Assembly (NCBI RefSeq): GCF_019801215.1
Contig: NZ_JAHVJO010000001.1
Coordinates: 620,001 to 684,000 of the forward strand
From: Fictibacillus nanhaiensis
GTDB lineage: Bacteria; Bacillota; Bacilli; Bacillales; Fictibacillaceae
Direction of reading: 5' to 3'
DNA: 64,000 nucleotides
Shown: positions 8,951 to 17,253 of the stretch, one piece after another
Layout of the letters: the number at the start of each line of letters is the position of its first letter
Position numbering within the stretch: position 1 is the first letter of the stretch
Program-made: the position numbers and the translations under genes
Notes under the pieces: model-generated
What the model saw: only the letters and a program-made list of their open reading frames with translations
Database searches by the model: none
Told to the model about the DNA's origin: nothing

Positions 8951-9470
8951 CTTTACCGTTAGAAGGATGACAACCATCGCACTCCTCGCTGCTATATTAA
9001 CTGTTGGGCGAATTGGATTTGCGGTTATACCAAATGTGCAGCCGAACACTACCATTCTTATCATCGCTTCTTTTGCTCTTGGTCCTCTACATGGGTTGTT
9101 CCTTGCGATAATAAGTACAATGACAACAAATTTATTTTTGGGTCATGGCTTATGGTCGTTCGGTCAGATGATTGCTTGGGGAACGATTGCTATTATAAGC
9201 GGTTTCCTTGGAAGATATAGACACCACATACCTTGGATTCTGTTAATTTTATATTCGGCTTTTTGTGGCTTTTTGTTCGGCTTGATCATGTCAATCATTA
9301 TGGGTGGAATTATGATTCAAAAATTTTGGCCCTATTATTTGTCAGGTTTGCCTTTTGATCTTAATCATGCGATAGGCAATATCGCATTTTTCATTATTTT
9401 GTATAAACCGTTACTGACTGTGATGGAACAGCAATTAAATAAAGATGTAACCAAAAAAGCTGCCTGCTGA
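8943..9470 (+). CDS. ECF transporter S component, probably for cobalamin or a corrinoid precursor
   Basis: 175 aa with about six hydrophobic helices. The N-terminal helix (MTTIALLAAILTVGRIGFAVIP) and the segment with ASFALGPLHG are typical of energy-coupling-factor S components. It lacks its own EcfA/A'/T module, as group II S components do, so it should share one encoded elsewhere. The cobalamin riboswitch makes a corrinoid (CbrT-like) or alpha-ribazole (CblT-like) substrate likely; sequence alone does not decide which. It starts inside the end of the lipoprotein gene (8-nt overlap), so the two are coupled. Confidence 0.8.
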   Translation: MNSFTVRRMTTIALLAAILTVGRIGFAVIPNVQPNTTILIIASFALGPLHGLFLAIISTMTTNLFLGHGLWSFGQMIAWGTIAIISGFLGRYRHHIPWILLILYSAFCGFLFGLIMSIIMGGIMIQKFWPYYLSGLPFDLNHAIGNIAFFIILYKPLLTVMEQQLNKDVTKKAAC

Positions 9471-9484
9471 CAGGCGGCTTTTTT
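9453..9484 (+). terminator. Terminator of the cobalamin cassette
   Basis: AAAAAAGCTGCCTG-ctga-CAGGCGGCTTTTTT. The hairpin includes the stop codon of the S-component gene. Confidence 0.85.
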
Positions 9485-9563
9485 GCTGTCAAAAAAAGTG
9501 TTCAAAACATTGATTGATTGAATAAGATAGTAAAGTTGATTCTTAAACATTTAGGAGGACAAA

Positions 9564-9653
9564 ATGAGAGATTATTTAAATCGTTTTTTTGCTGTACTTT
9601 TTCTTACGTTATGTATTAGTGTTCTTTTTTTCGGTGTCAAGCTCGGCGCATAA
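9564..9653 (+). CDS. Small single-pass membrane peptide (29 aa), unknown function
   Basis: A 30-codon frame begins at ATG 9564 after the strong Shine-Dalgarno TTAGGAGGAC. It encodes a charged N-terminus (MRDYLNRF) and one hydrophobic helix (about residues 9-26), ending in GVKLGA. It stands alone between a terminator and the next gene. The near-consensus ribosome site and clean membrane-helix composition argue for a real gene. I do not recognise the family. Confidence 0.55.
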   Translation: MRDYLNRFFAVLFLTLCISVLFFGVKLGA

Positions 9654-9718
9654 AATACTTGATTGATAGGGTGATTCATGTTACATATGGTAAAACGTTT
9701 TTTTAAAAGGAGACGAAT

Positions 9719-10531
9719 ATGCTAACGGATTACCATACTCATTTAGAAAAAGGCACCTTGTCCATCGATTACTTAGCAAAATTTGTAGAAACGGCCAAGA
9801 AAAAAGGGATCGGCGAACTTGGAATATCTGAACATGCGTATCATTTTCATGAAACAAAAAATATTGTTTCAAAACCATGGATGGAAGAAAGACGATATTA
9901 TGCAATGAATGATTATGTAGACTTGTTTAAGGAAGCAGACAGGCGGGGAATGGACGTTAAAATGTCTATTGAAATGGATTATACACCAGGCCGACATAAA
10001 GAAATGGAAGCTTTTATATCCTCCTATCACTTTGACTATGTGATAGGGTCTGTTCATTGGGTTGGCGATTTTGGCATCGATCTTGCGGAATTCAGAAAGG
10101 AATGGGACCGAAGAGATTTGTTCGATACATATCGAGCCTATTACGACCAAATCATTACACTTGCTGAATCTAACCTGTTTGATGTAGTTGGACATTTAGA
10201 CCTTGTTAAAATTTTTAATTATGTTCCTAAAGATGAAGAATTTTTATTAGAACAATATGAGCGTATAACCGAAGCGTTAAAGAATTCAAAAACGTGTGTA
10301 GAAATATCATCAGCAGGACTTCGTAAACCTGTCGGAAGATTGTATCCCGAGCCAGAACTATTGGCCATGTGTTATAAAAAAGGGATTCCCATCGTACTTT
10401 CCTCCGATGCACACGAACCTCATCAAGTTGGTGAAAACTATGAAGCTTCTATTCAACTTGCAAAAGAGGCTGGTTATACCTCCCTTATGACATTTAAAGA
10501 GGGAGTTCGAAAAGAAGTTGTGTTAGGTTAG
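9719..10531 (+). CDS. PHP-domain phosphatase, histidinol-phosphatase-like
   Basis: 270 aa. PHP-type metal motifs are visible: DYHTH at residues 4-8, ISEHAYHF near 39-46, a glutamate in SIEMDYTPG, GSVHWVG, GHLDLVK and the final SSDAHEPHQVG. This fits the HisJ/HisK-like PHP family, which dephosphorylates histidinol phosphate, although other PHP phosphoesterases look alike. Here it is monocistronic with AGGAGACG before ATG 9719, away from any his operon other than hisC at 50.5 kb. It shares a bidirectional terminator with serA. Confidence 0.8.
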   Translation: MLTDYHTHLEKGTLSIDYLAKFVETAKKKGIGELGISEHAYHFHETKNIVSKPWMEERRYYAMNDYVDLFKEADRRGMDVKMSIEMDYTPGRHKEMEAFISSYHFDYVIGSVHWVGDFGIDLAEFRKEWDRRDLFDTYRAYYDQIITLAESNLFDVVGHLDLVKIFNYVPKDEEFLLEQYERITEALKNSKTCVEISSAGLRKPVGRLYPEPELLAMCYKKGIPIVLSSDAHEPHQVGENYEASIQLAKEAGYTSLMTFKEGVRKEVVLG

Positions 10532-10552
10532 CTCTGTAAGCTTTTTGTAAAG

Positions 10553-10595
10553 AAAAAAGGCTCAAAGGCGGTTGTTTCGCTTTTGAGCCTTTTTC
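10553..10595. terminator. Bidirectional terminator between the PHP phosphatase and serA
   Basis: A long stem, AAAAGGCTCAAA…TTTTGAGCCTTTT, with A and T tracts on opposite sides. It can serve both converging genes. Confidence 0.85.
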
Positions 10596-10601
10596 CCTCG
10601 T

Positions 10602-12173
10602 CTATAAATCTAATGGTTTACAAACGAGAAGATCTTCAATTTTTGCAAGTTCTTTTTGAATAGGTTCAGGGAGCTGGCTATCAAAGGTTAACACCATCAT
10701 TGCCTCCCCGCCAGCTGATTTTCTTCCAACATGCATCGTTGCTATGTTAATTTTTCGTTCGCCTAAAAAAGCACCTACTTTCCCAATAATACCGGGAGTA
10801 TCAAGATGTTCAATATACAATAGCGATCCTTGAGGCACAAAATCAACAGTATACCCATTTAATTGTATGATGCGCCCACCGAATCCTTTAACTAAAGTTG
10901 CAGACATCGTGAAGGTATGGTTTTGTCCTGTTACTTTTACGTGAATGATGTTAGGATAGCCATAATCATCGATACCGCGCTTTTCTCCGACAACAATGCC
11001 GCGTTCGTTTGCGGCTACCATACTGTTAACATCGTTAACAGGCCTTCCGAGTCTTGTTTTTAAAAATCCGCAAAGAAAACTGCGTGTTAATGAAGTGGTA
11101 TCTATATCTGATAAAGAACCTCCATAACCTAATGAAATTTCTGAAACGGGTTCTTTAAAAAATTGAGTGGCAAAAGATCCAATCACATGAGAAAAATCAT
11201 AATAGGCAATTAATTTTTCGTAAGTGTCCTTTGATAATGAAGGGAAGTTAATAGCATGTTTCAAAGGTTTGTTCAGGATAAATGATTTTATTTCATCACT
11301 CGCCATAAATGCTACATTCTTCTGAGCTTGTATGGTGGATGCTGCAATGTGTGGAGTAACAATTACGTTAGGATGTTGGATTAAATTTCGATTCATGGGA
11401 GGCTCTTGTTCAAAAACATCAAGTGCACAACCTGATAAGTGTCCATTATCTAAATAATGCAGAAGAGCATCTTCATCAATGATACCACCTCGAGCACAGT
11501 TGAGGATGAAAGCTCCATTTTTTGCAAATTTAAGGTTATCCATGTTTAAAAGCTTGTGGGTGTCTTTTGTTAATGGGGTATGAACCGTAATGATGTCACT
11601 TTGTTGTATGAGAGTATCTAGATCGACAGACGTAACAGATAGTTCTTTTTGCTTTTCTAATGAGAAATACGGATCGTACACATTGACGTTCATTGAAAAG
11701 CTTTTAGCACGTTTAGCAAGTTCTGTTCCAATCCGTCCCATTCCTACTATTCCTAATGTTTTTTGGTAAAGTTCTTGTCCGGTATATTTTTTTCGGTTCC
11801 ATTCCCCAAGCTTAACAGATTGATTGGCTTGAGGGATATTTCTCAGCAATGACATCATCATAGCCCAAGTGTGTTCAGCAGTAGAAATCGTATTCCCTTC
11901 TGGGGCATTAACCACAAGGATCCCTTTTTCGGTGGCAGCTGTAATGTCAATGTTATCAACACCAACACCAGCACGTGCAATAATTTTCAACTGAGAAAAC
12001 TTTTCGAGCACAGATCTTGTAAGTTTCGTAGCGCTTCTGACCATAATACCTTGAATGCTATCAGGGTGAATCTCATCAATCGTTCCAAAGACGAGTTCTA
12101 CACCTTCTAGATCTGTTAACGGTTCAATGCCATCACTTGTAATCCCATCACATATCAATATGGTTGTTGTCAC
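10602..12173 (-). CDS. serA: D-3-phosphoglycerate dehydrogenase
   Basis: 523 aa. Substrate- and NAD-binding domains (residues 1-310) include [10 protein letters not shown], the Rossmann motif [19 protein letters not shown] and the His of TPHIAAST. An intervening domain and a C-terminal ACT domain (about 450-523, [15 protein letters not shown]…GGEAMMVL) follow. It catalyses the first step of serine synthesis, and the ACT domain normally carries serine feedback. The start is GTG 12173, preceded on this strand by AAGGGGTGG; the 18 in-frame codons upstream lack a ribosome site. Monocistronic. Confidence 0.95.
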   Translation of the reverse strand: MTTTILICDGITSDGIEPLTDLEGVELVFGTIDEIHPDSIQGIMVRSATKLTRSVLEKFSQLKIIARAGVGVDNIDITAATEKGILVVNAPEGNTISTAEHTWAMMMSLLRNIPQANQSVKLGEWNRKKYTGQELYQKTLGIVGMGRIGTELAKRAKSFSMNVNVYDPYFSLEKQKELSVTSVDLDTLIQQSDIITVHTPLTKDTHKLLNMDNLKFAKNGAFILNCARGGIIDEDALLHYLDNGHLSGCALDVFEQEPPMNRNLIQHPNVIVTPHIAASTIQAQKNVAFMASDEIKSFILNKPLKHAINFPSLSKDTYEKLIAYYDFSHVIGSFATQFFKEPVSEISLGYGGSLSDIDTTSLTRSFLCGFLKTRLGRPVNDVNSMVAANERGIVVGEKRGIDDYGYPNIIHVKVTGQNHTFTMSATLVKGFGGRIIQLNGYTVDFVPQGSLLYIEHLDTPGIIGKVGAFLGERKINIATMHVGRKSAGGEAMMVLTFDSQLPEPIQKELAKIEDLLVCKPLDL

Positions 12174-12288
12174 GTTTCCACCCCTTGGTCTCTTTATAAT
12201 AGTATTAATATTTTGATAACTTAACACATTCTTATGAAGGGCACAACCGTGTTTTTTACGAGAGCGGTTTCAAAAAATAAAAAACTAA

Positions 12289-12317
12289 TTGACAATGAGA
12301 ATCATCCTTAATAAAAT
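12289..12317 (+). promoter_or_regulatory. Near-consensus promoter overlapping a Fur-box-like sequence
   Basis: TTGACA (12289-12294), exactly 17 nt, then TAAAAT (12312-12317). GACAATGAGAATCATCC in the -35/spacer region matches the classical Fur box GATAATGATAATCATTATC at about 14 of 19 positions. The promoter points rightward, antisense to fer, with a predicted start near 12324. The same Fur-like sequence lies about 120 nt upstream of serA on the other strand. Confidence 0.55.
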
Positions 12318-12347
12318 AAATAAAAAACCCTCTTAAAAAGAGGGCGG
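12312..12347 (-). terminator. Terminator of fer
   Basis: On the minus strand GCCCTCTTTTTAAGAGGG is followed by TTTTTTATTTATTTTATT, directly after the fer stop codon. Confidence 0.8.
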
Positions 12348-12360
12348 CAATACATGTAAT

Positions 12361-12621
<261 letters not shown>

Positions 12622-12838
12622 CTAATAAATTGGAAAACCACTCTGTAATACAAATTTAACCATTTTTTAATTAAGGTTTACTAATCATATTGTAATAAGT
12701 ATCCCAACACATTTCAATAGAAAATTAGATTCCTCATCTTTTCTTTTATTCCCATCCCCCCTGAAAATATAACACTTTTATTCTTAAAATCCGATAATCT
12801 GATAAAATAGAGATAGACTTTTAGCGTGGTGATAAACG

Positions 12839-13909
12839 ATGGAAATTTGTATTCCCCTTGTTGTTGATGTATTGGACAAAATAAATGGAAGCAGAAAAAG
12901 TTCAGGAATTTATTACATCTTATCAGGAAAAAAGACTTCTCAATCTTTATCAGACAGCCAATGGTTTGGTATTCAACCATATTATGCAGCTTTAAAAGGG
13001 ATAACAACTGAAGAATTTAATGTACTCCTTTTGAGGATAAACTCCATGGATTTGATTGAAGAACAAGAAGAGAATGTATTTGTCGTTACTGAAAACGGAC
13101 AATCGTTATTATTGGATGAAAAAAAACGAATGGGATTTATGGAAAAGTTAGATGGGTTGAAATATGCGTCAATAGAACAATCGTGCTGGAGGATCATTAC
13201 GTTATATACCCAGGCGCTTTCAAACGCGCTTTATGGACATAATGATTATTCACCTATCGTAAGAGATCGTAACACAGTGGATAAAGTAAAATCACTTTTT
13301 CCAAGATCAGAACAAAAGAGAAAAGAGATAGCCCAACAGCTTTTCTTTGAAATTTCCTTTATTCTGAAAGAAACTGATACACGTTCAGCAAGTATTTTTG
13401 TAAGAAAATTATCAGGATATGATCGAATAGGAAATACTTTTGAGCAGTTAGCAAAAGAGTGGAGCCTAGATAAGACTGAGGTCACTTTGCGTTTTCGGTC
13501 GATTCTTCATCATTGTTTAAGATTATCAAGAGATCATTCTAAACAATTTCCTGTATTACACTCATTGATCGGGAGTTATACCGAAGTTCCAGCCTTAACT
13601 AAATCGGCTTCTCTTACGTATGAACTGCTGACGAAAGATAAGACCATTCAAGAGATTATGAGAATCAGAAAGTTAAAATCCAGCACATTGGAAGATCATC
13701 TTGTCGAAATTGCACGTGCTATTCCTGAATTCTCCATATACCCATATATAAAGAAGGAAGATACAGACCAAGTTGTTTGTTTTTATAATAAAACGAAGGA
13801 AAATAAATTACGTCCGATTAAAGAAGCTTTTCCTCATTTATCGTATCTGCAAATAAGACTTGTTCTTGCAAAAGAGGGTGGTAAAATTGCAACTGGAAGC
13901 AGCGCTTAA
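12839..13909 (+). CDS. ypbB: YpbB-like helix-turn-helix protein, partner gene of RecQ
   Basis: 356 aa cytoplasmic protein matching YpbB by position (between divergent fer and the recQ helicase) and by its C-terminal helicase-associated helix-turn-helix-like region (about residues 255-310, YELLTKDKTIQEIMRIRKLKSSTLEDHLVEIA). That domain resembles HTH_40 in RecQ-type proteins, suggesting a role with the helicase it overlaps. ATG 12839 has a weak ribosome site (GTGGTGATAA). It overlaps recQ by 23 nt, so the two are translationally coupled. Biochemical function unknown. Confidence 0.85.
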   Translation: MEICIPLVVDVLDKINGSRKSSGIYYILSGKKTSQSLSDSQWFGIQPYYAALKGITTEEFNVLLLRINSMDLIEEQEENVFVVTENGQSLLLDEKKRMGFMEKLDGLKYASIEQSCWRIITLYTQALSNALYGHNDYSPIVRDRNTVDKVKSLFPRSEQKRKEIAQQLFFEISFILKETDTRSASIFVRKLSGYDRIGNTFEQLAKEWSLDKTEVTLRFRSILHHCLRLSRDHSKQFPVLHSLIGSYTEVPALTKSASLTYELLTKDKTIQEIMRIRKLKSSTLEDHLVEIARAIPEFSIYPYIKKEDTDQVVCFYNKTKENKLRPIKEAFPHLSYLQIRLVLAKEGGKIATGSSA

Positions 13910-15392
13910 GCAAATATATGGGTTTGATGAGTTCAGACCTGGGCAGAAAGAAATCTTAACTGACCTGCTTTCAGGTCAGGATGTTCTTGGAATGCTTCCG
14001 ACAGGAACTGGAAAAACACTGATTTATCAGATGGCAGCTCATTTATTAAAAGGAAGAGCTTTAATTGTTTCTCCTTTAGTTTCCTTAATGCAAGACCAGG
14101 TAGATCAGTTTAAACAAGCTGGGTTTAAAAAGACGATTGCCCTAAATAGCTTTTTAGATCATGGAGAAAAACAACACATATTAAGGCAATTAGATGATTT
14201 TCAGTTTGTGTTTGTGAGCCCTGAGATTATTCAAAGTAAGTTCGTGCAGGAAGCACTAATATCGGTAGAATGGTCGCTATTTGTTGTGGATGAAGCGCAT
14301 TGTATCTCCCAATGGGGACATGAATTTCGGCCTCACTACTTAGATCTAGCACTCATGAAAAAAAGATTAGGGGAACCGTTATGTCTGGCTTTGACCGCGA
14401 CAGCCACAAAACAAGTACAGCATGATATTCGATATTATTTGGAAATGAAGCAGCCGAAAGTACATATTTATAGCGTAAATCGTCCAAATATTTCTTTGTT
14501 TGTTGAATCTTTTTCTGATCTAGAGCAAAAACAGGACAAAGCCATTGATTTAATAAATCGTTTAAAAGGGCCGGGTATTGTTTACACGAATACGAGAAAA
14601 GCCGCTGAACAGCTTGTCATGATTCTCCAAGAAAGAGGAATCAACGATGTAGCATACTATCATGGCGGAATGGATCAAGATGAACGCTTACTCGTCCAAA
14701 AGCAATTTTTACACTCTCAACTTAGCTTAATCGTTTGTACGAACGCTTTTGGTATGGGAATTAACAAATCTGATATCCGATACGTCATTCACCTTCATAC
14801 TCCTTCTACAATAGAGGGGTATGTTCAGGAAATTGGGAGAGCTGGCAGGGACCTTGCACCGTCTGTAGCCATTCTTCTTTTTCATCTTTCCGATTTAGAA
14901 ATACCGTTTCATTTCATTGAACATGAACTGCCGGATGAAACCCAAATGGACTTCGTTTTATACCCTCATGATTCGTTGGTTCATGGTACGTTATTGGAAA
15001 GATTACAAATGGCAGGTATGTCTGAAACGGGTCAACGATTTATGGAGTATCATCTACATAAAGCAGATGTGTTATATGAAACTCATGTTTCTTCAGATAC
15101 AAAGACTGCTCTTAAATCCTTGTTAAAGAAAAAGATTGAGGAAAGAAAAAAAGAAAAATATCATGCGTTGAGGATGATTGAACATTGGATAAAAAGTCCT
15201 GAATGTAAACGAAGTGCACTTTTAAGCTATTTTGGTGAAACGTTAGGAGAAGAAATTGATAATTGCTGCTCTAGTTGTCGTGCCGAGTTTTCACGTTTTT
15301 ATGGAAAAAATGAAAGTAACAAGGCTGACTATGTTGCTTGGGAGGATGAACTTGGACGATTATTAAGACAGGAAGTGGAACATCAAGCATGA
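13887..15392 (+). CDS. recQ: ATP-dependent DNA helicase, RecQ family (RecS-like)
   Basis: 501 aa. Superfamily 2 helicase motifs: FRPGQKEIL, Walker A LPTGTGKTLIYQ, DEAH box VVDEAHCISQWGHEFRPHYL, TATAT, and QEIGRAGRD (motif VI). The C-terminal zinc-binding Cys set (CKRSALLSYF…CCSSC, about residues 430-470) is present. No HRDC domain follows, so it is the short RecQ type, like B. subtilis RecS (YpbC). It unwinds recombination and replication intermediates. TTG 13887 is preceded by AGAGGGTGG and gives the family N-terminus; an upstream in-frame TTG lacks a ribosome site. Confidence 0.93.
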   Translation: MQLEAALKQIYGFDEFRPGQKEILTDLLSGQDVLGMLPTGTGKTLIYQMAAHLLKGRALIVSPLVSLMQDQVDQFKQAGFKKTIALNSFLDHGEKQHILRQLDDFQFVFVSPEIIQSKFVQEALISVEWSLFVVDEAHCISQWGHEFRPHYLDLALMKKRLGEPLCLALTATATKQVQHDIRYYLEMKQPKVHIYSVNRPNISLFVESFSDLEQKQDKAIDLINRLKGPGIVYTNTRKAAEQLVMILQERGINDVAYYHGGMDQDERLLVQKQFLHSQLSLIVCTNAFGMGINKSDIRYVIHLHTPSTIEGYVQEIGRAGRDLAPSVAILLFHLSDLEIPFHFIEHELPDETQMDFVLYPHDSLVHGTLLERLQMAGMSETGQRFMEYHLHKADVLYETHVSSDTKTALKSLLKKKIEERKKEKYHALRMIEHWIKSPECKRSALLSYFGETLGEEIDNCCSSCRAEFSRFYGKNESNKADYVAWEDELGRLLRQEVEHQA

Positions 15393-16006
15393 AAAGACCG
15401 GAAAAACAAAATTGGGTGGATGAATTTTCACCAAAGCAGTTAGTAATCAATGTGTATGTATCACAAGGGATTTTTATCATAATCGCTGGATGTATGGCTC
15501 TTATTTTTAACGTTACGTTTCCATGGAGCTTTAATGCTCAAATATCCTTCATTTATTTATTGGCAGCGATAGTTACGGGACTTGTTCTCCCTGTTATGTC
15601 TATTCAATTGAAAAATAGATTACCTTCTCATTATTTTGATGACGGAGGGATAAACGAGAAGATTTTCGGAACATTATCTTATCTTCATATTTTTGTCTTA
15701 ACAGGAGTAATTGCATTTGCAGAAGAATGGTTATTCCGTGGCGTTCTGCAGCCTCTGATTGGTCTAGTGGCAACGAGTTTAATCTTTTCCTTACTCCATG
15801 TACGTTATATGAAGAAACCTGTATTATTTGGTATTGTGACGATGCTTAGTTTCTGGCTTGGGTTTTTATACGAGTGGACGAACACGATATGGATACCATT
15901 TTTAGCTCATTTCTTAATCGATTTTATTTCAGGTTGTTACATCGCCCGGCATTATCAAAATAATGTGGACAGTGAAAAGGGGAGTGTGAATCCAGATGGA
16001 AAATGA
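15389..16006 (+). CDS. ypbD: CPBP-family intramembrane protease homologue
   Basis: 205 aa, six or so membrane helices. The CPBP/Abi (CAAX protease-like) motifs are the glutamates in AEEWLFRGVLQ (about residues 111-121), the histidine in FSLLHVRY (about 130-137) and the late HFLIDF motif (about 179-184). Substrate unknown. ATG 15389 overlaps the recQ stop (ATGA). It is third in the ypbB-recQ-ypbD-ypbE operon, as in B. subtilis. Confidence 0.9.
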   Translation: MKRPEKQNWVDEFSPKQLVINVYVSQGIFIIIAGCMALIFNVTFPWSFNAQISFIYLLAAIVTGLVLPVMSIQLKNRLPSHYFDDGGINEKIFGTLSYLHIFVLTGVIAFAEEWLFRGVLQPLIGLVATSLIFSLLHVRYMKKPVLFGIVTMLSFWLGFLYEWTNTIWIPFLAHFLIDFISGCYIARHYQNNVDSEKGSVNPDGK

Positions 16007-16295
16007 CCAAGCAGAACGTTTAAGAGAAAAAACAAAAAGTATGGAGAACGTAAAAACTAGCTCATTGCCATCTAGAAGTGACCTCCACGGAAAGAAAAGA
16101 GAGAAAAGAAAAAAGAAGGAACAAACTGAAAAGGATAAAAATAAGTCTTCCTTTATAGTAACCAGACTCTTACTCGTGGCGTTCATCCTTTTGGTCGTGC
16201 TCACCGTTACTTATCAATTTTGGTCACAAAACATCTATGTGCCCGTACATAGTGAAGATAATAAAGGCGTTAAACAAGTGAAGATCGAGCACTAA
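15996..16295 (+). CDS. YpbE-like membrane protein without a LysM domain
   Basis: 99 aa. A highly charged N-terminal half (Lys/Glu-rich, about residues 5-50) is followed by one transmembrane helix (about 53-75) and a short exterior tail. Position and topology match the N-terminal part of B. subtilis YpbE, but that protein is longer and carries a C-terminal LysM, which is absent here; the frame simply stops before a terminator. It overlaps the end of ypbD by 11 nt. Confidence 0.7.
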   Translation: MENDQAERLREKTKSMENVKTSSLPSRSDLHGKKREKRKKKEQTEKDKNKSSFIVTRLLLVAFILLVVLTVTYQFWSQNIYVPVHSEDNKGVKQVKIEH

Positions 16296-16298
16296 ATA

Positions 16299-16335
16299 AA
16301 AAACCGTCAGGTCATGTGATTTCCTGACGGTCTTT
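16299..16335 (+). terminator. Terminator of ypbB-recQ-ypbD-ypbE
   Basis: ACCGTCAGG…CCTGACGGT hairpin followed by TCTTTGTG, just after the ypbE-like gene. Confidence 0.75.
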
Positions 16336-16396
16336 GTGTATTTAAAAGCATGAATCCGCTTGTATTGGCATAGTTATTTTACAGGAGGTTTTGTGT

Positions 16397-16849
16397 ATGA
16401 ATGCATTGAATCACTGGAAGATAAATCCTTTTGTAAATGAATTGACAAGTATTGTTTTAGCTCAGTTAATTGAGAAAAAAGCTGAGAAAGACAGATGGAA
16501 AAAAGCCATGAACCAATGGGGATTATCTATGATATTTGTGGTTGTCGCAACGTTCGTTTATCTTTATTTTTATAAACTGAACAGCGCATCGCCTCTAATC
16601 AATCCGCTTACATTATTGTTTGGGGATGAAATGGTATGGATTTGTATTGGTTTTATTTTATTTGCAAGTTTTTATATGATGTGGATGAAAAAGAAATATA
16701 AAAAAGCAGATGATGATTTTGAGTCAATTAGGGCAGATTTTATCGATAGAAATGAAGAATGGTGGAGTGATGAGGAACAATGGGCTAAGAGGCATATTGT
16801 ATTCGAGTTTATGAAGAAAGAATATAATATAAACATTTTTCATAAATGA
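16397..16849 (+). CDS. ypbF: YpbF-like membrane protein (DUF2663 family)
   Basis: 150 aa: a charged N-terminus, two transmembrane helices (about residues 44-64 and 81-101) and a charged C-terminal tail. Position (between ypbE and ypbG) and size match YpbF. ATG 16397 is 8 nt after ACAGGAGG; an earlier in-frame TTG is too close to that site. Function unknown. It ends only 5 nt from the end of a converging minus-strand gene, with no terminator between them. Confidence 0.8.
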   Translation: MNALNHWKINPFVNELTSIVLAQLIEKKAEKDRWKKAMNQWGLSMIFVVVATFVYLYFYKLNSASPLINPLTLLFGDEMVWICIGFILFASFYMMWMKKKYKKADDDFESIRADFIDRNEEWWSDEEQWAKRHIVFEFMKKEYNINIFHK

Positions 16850-16854
16850 AAATC

Positions 16855-17070
16855 TTACTGGCAAGGGCAACCAAAAAATAATACAGAATCCCTTTTATGA
16901 TGTTGACCTTGAACGACAACAGTCATCTCACAAAATTGATCGATCCTGCCGAATGCTATTGTTTCATGTTTATCTGGACAATACACTTCAATCGGTAAGC
17001 CAAGACGAAGGCTATAGGATAAATCTAGGTCAGTCACGAGAGATTTGTTTTTCAATTTAGTTAATGTCAT
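16855..17070 (-). CDS. Small protein (71 aa) of unknown function
   Basis: A 71-aa soluble protein with four cysteines, including a C-terminal GCPC motif, and a beta-rich pattern (EVYCPDKHETIAFGRI, MTVVVQGQ). It is a real gene rather than a shadow: on this strand GGAGAGGAAACATC precedes ATG 17070, and a TTGAAA-17 nt-TATGAT promoter lies at 17122-17150. I do not recognise the family. The cysteines suggest metal binding or redox chemistry, which is inference. Confidence 0.72.
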   Translation of the reverse strand: MTLTKLKNKSLVTDLDLSYSLRLGLPIEVYCPDKHETIAFGRIDQFCEMTVVVQGQHHKRDSVLFFGCPCQ

Positions 17071-17121
17071 GATGTTTCCTCTCCAATTTTTATAAATTTT
17101 TAGAGCATTGAATGTACTTCT

Positions 17122-17150
17122 ATCATACGGTAAATTTACAAAATTTTCAA
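17122..17150 (-). promoter_or_regulatory. Sigma-A promoter for the 71-aa minus-strand gene
   Basis: Reading the minus strand: TTGAAA (17150-17145), exactly 17 nt, then TATGAT (17127-17122). It lies about 50 nt before the start codon. Confidence 0.7.
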
Positions 17151-17253
17151 CTAATCTTTTTTAAATATTCAAAAAATTAACCTTTTTATCACTGTAGTAT
17201 TCATTTTCATTTCGTGGTGTGGTAAGATCGTTTAACATTTTCAGGAGGCTTTT

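Noticed and set aside
12714-13007. 97-codon minus-strand frame upstream of ypbB
   Set aside because: Overlaps the start of ypbB and has no ribosome site; composition is that of an AT-rich antisense frame.
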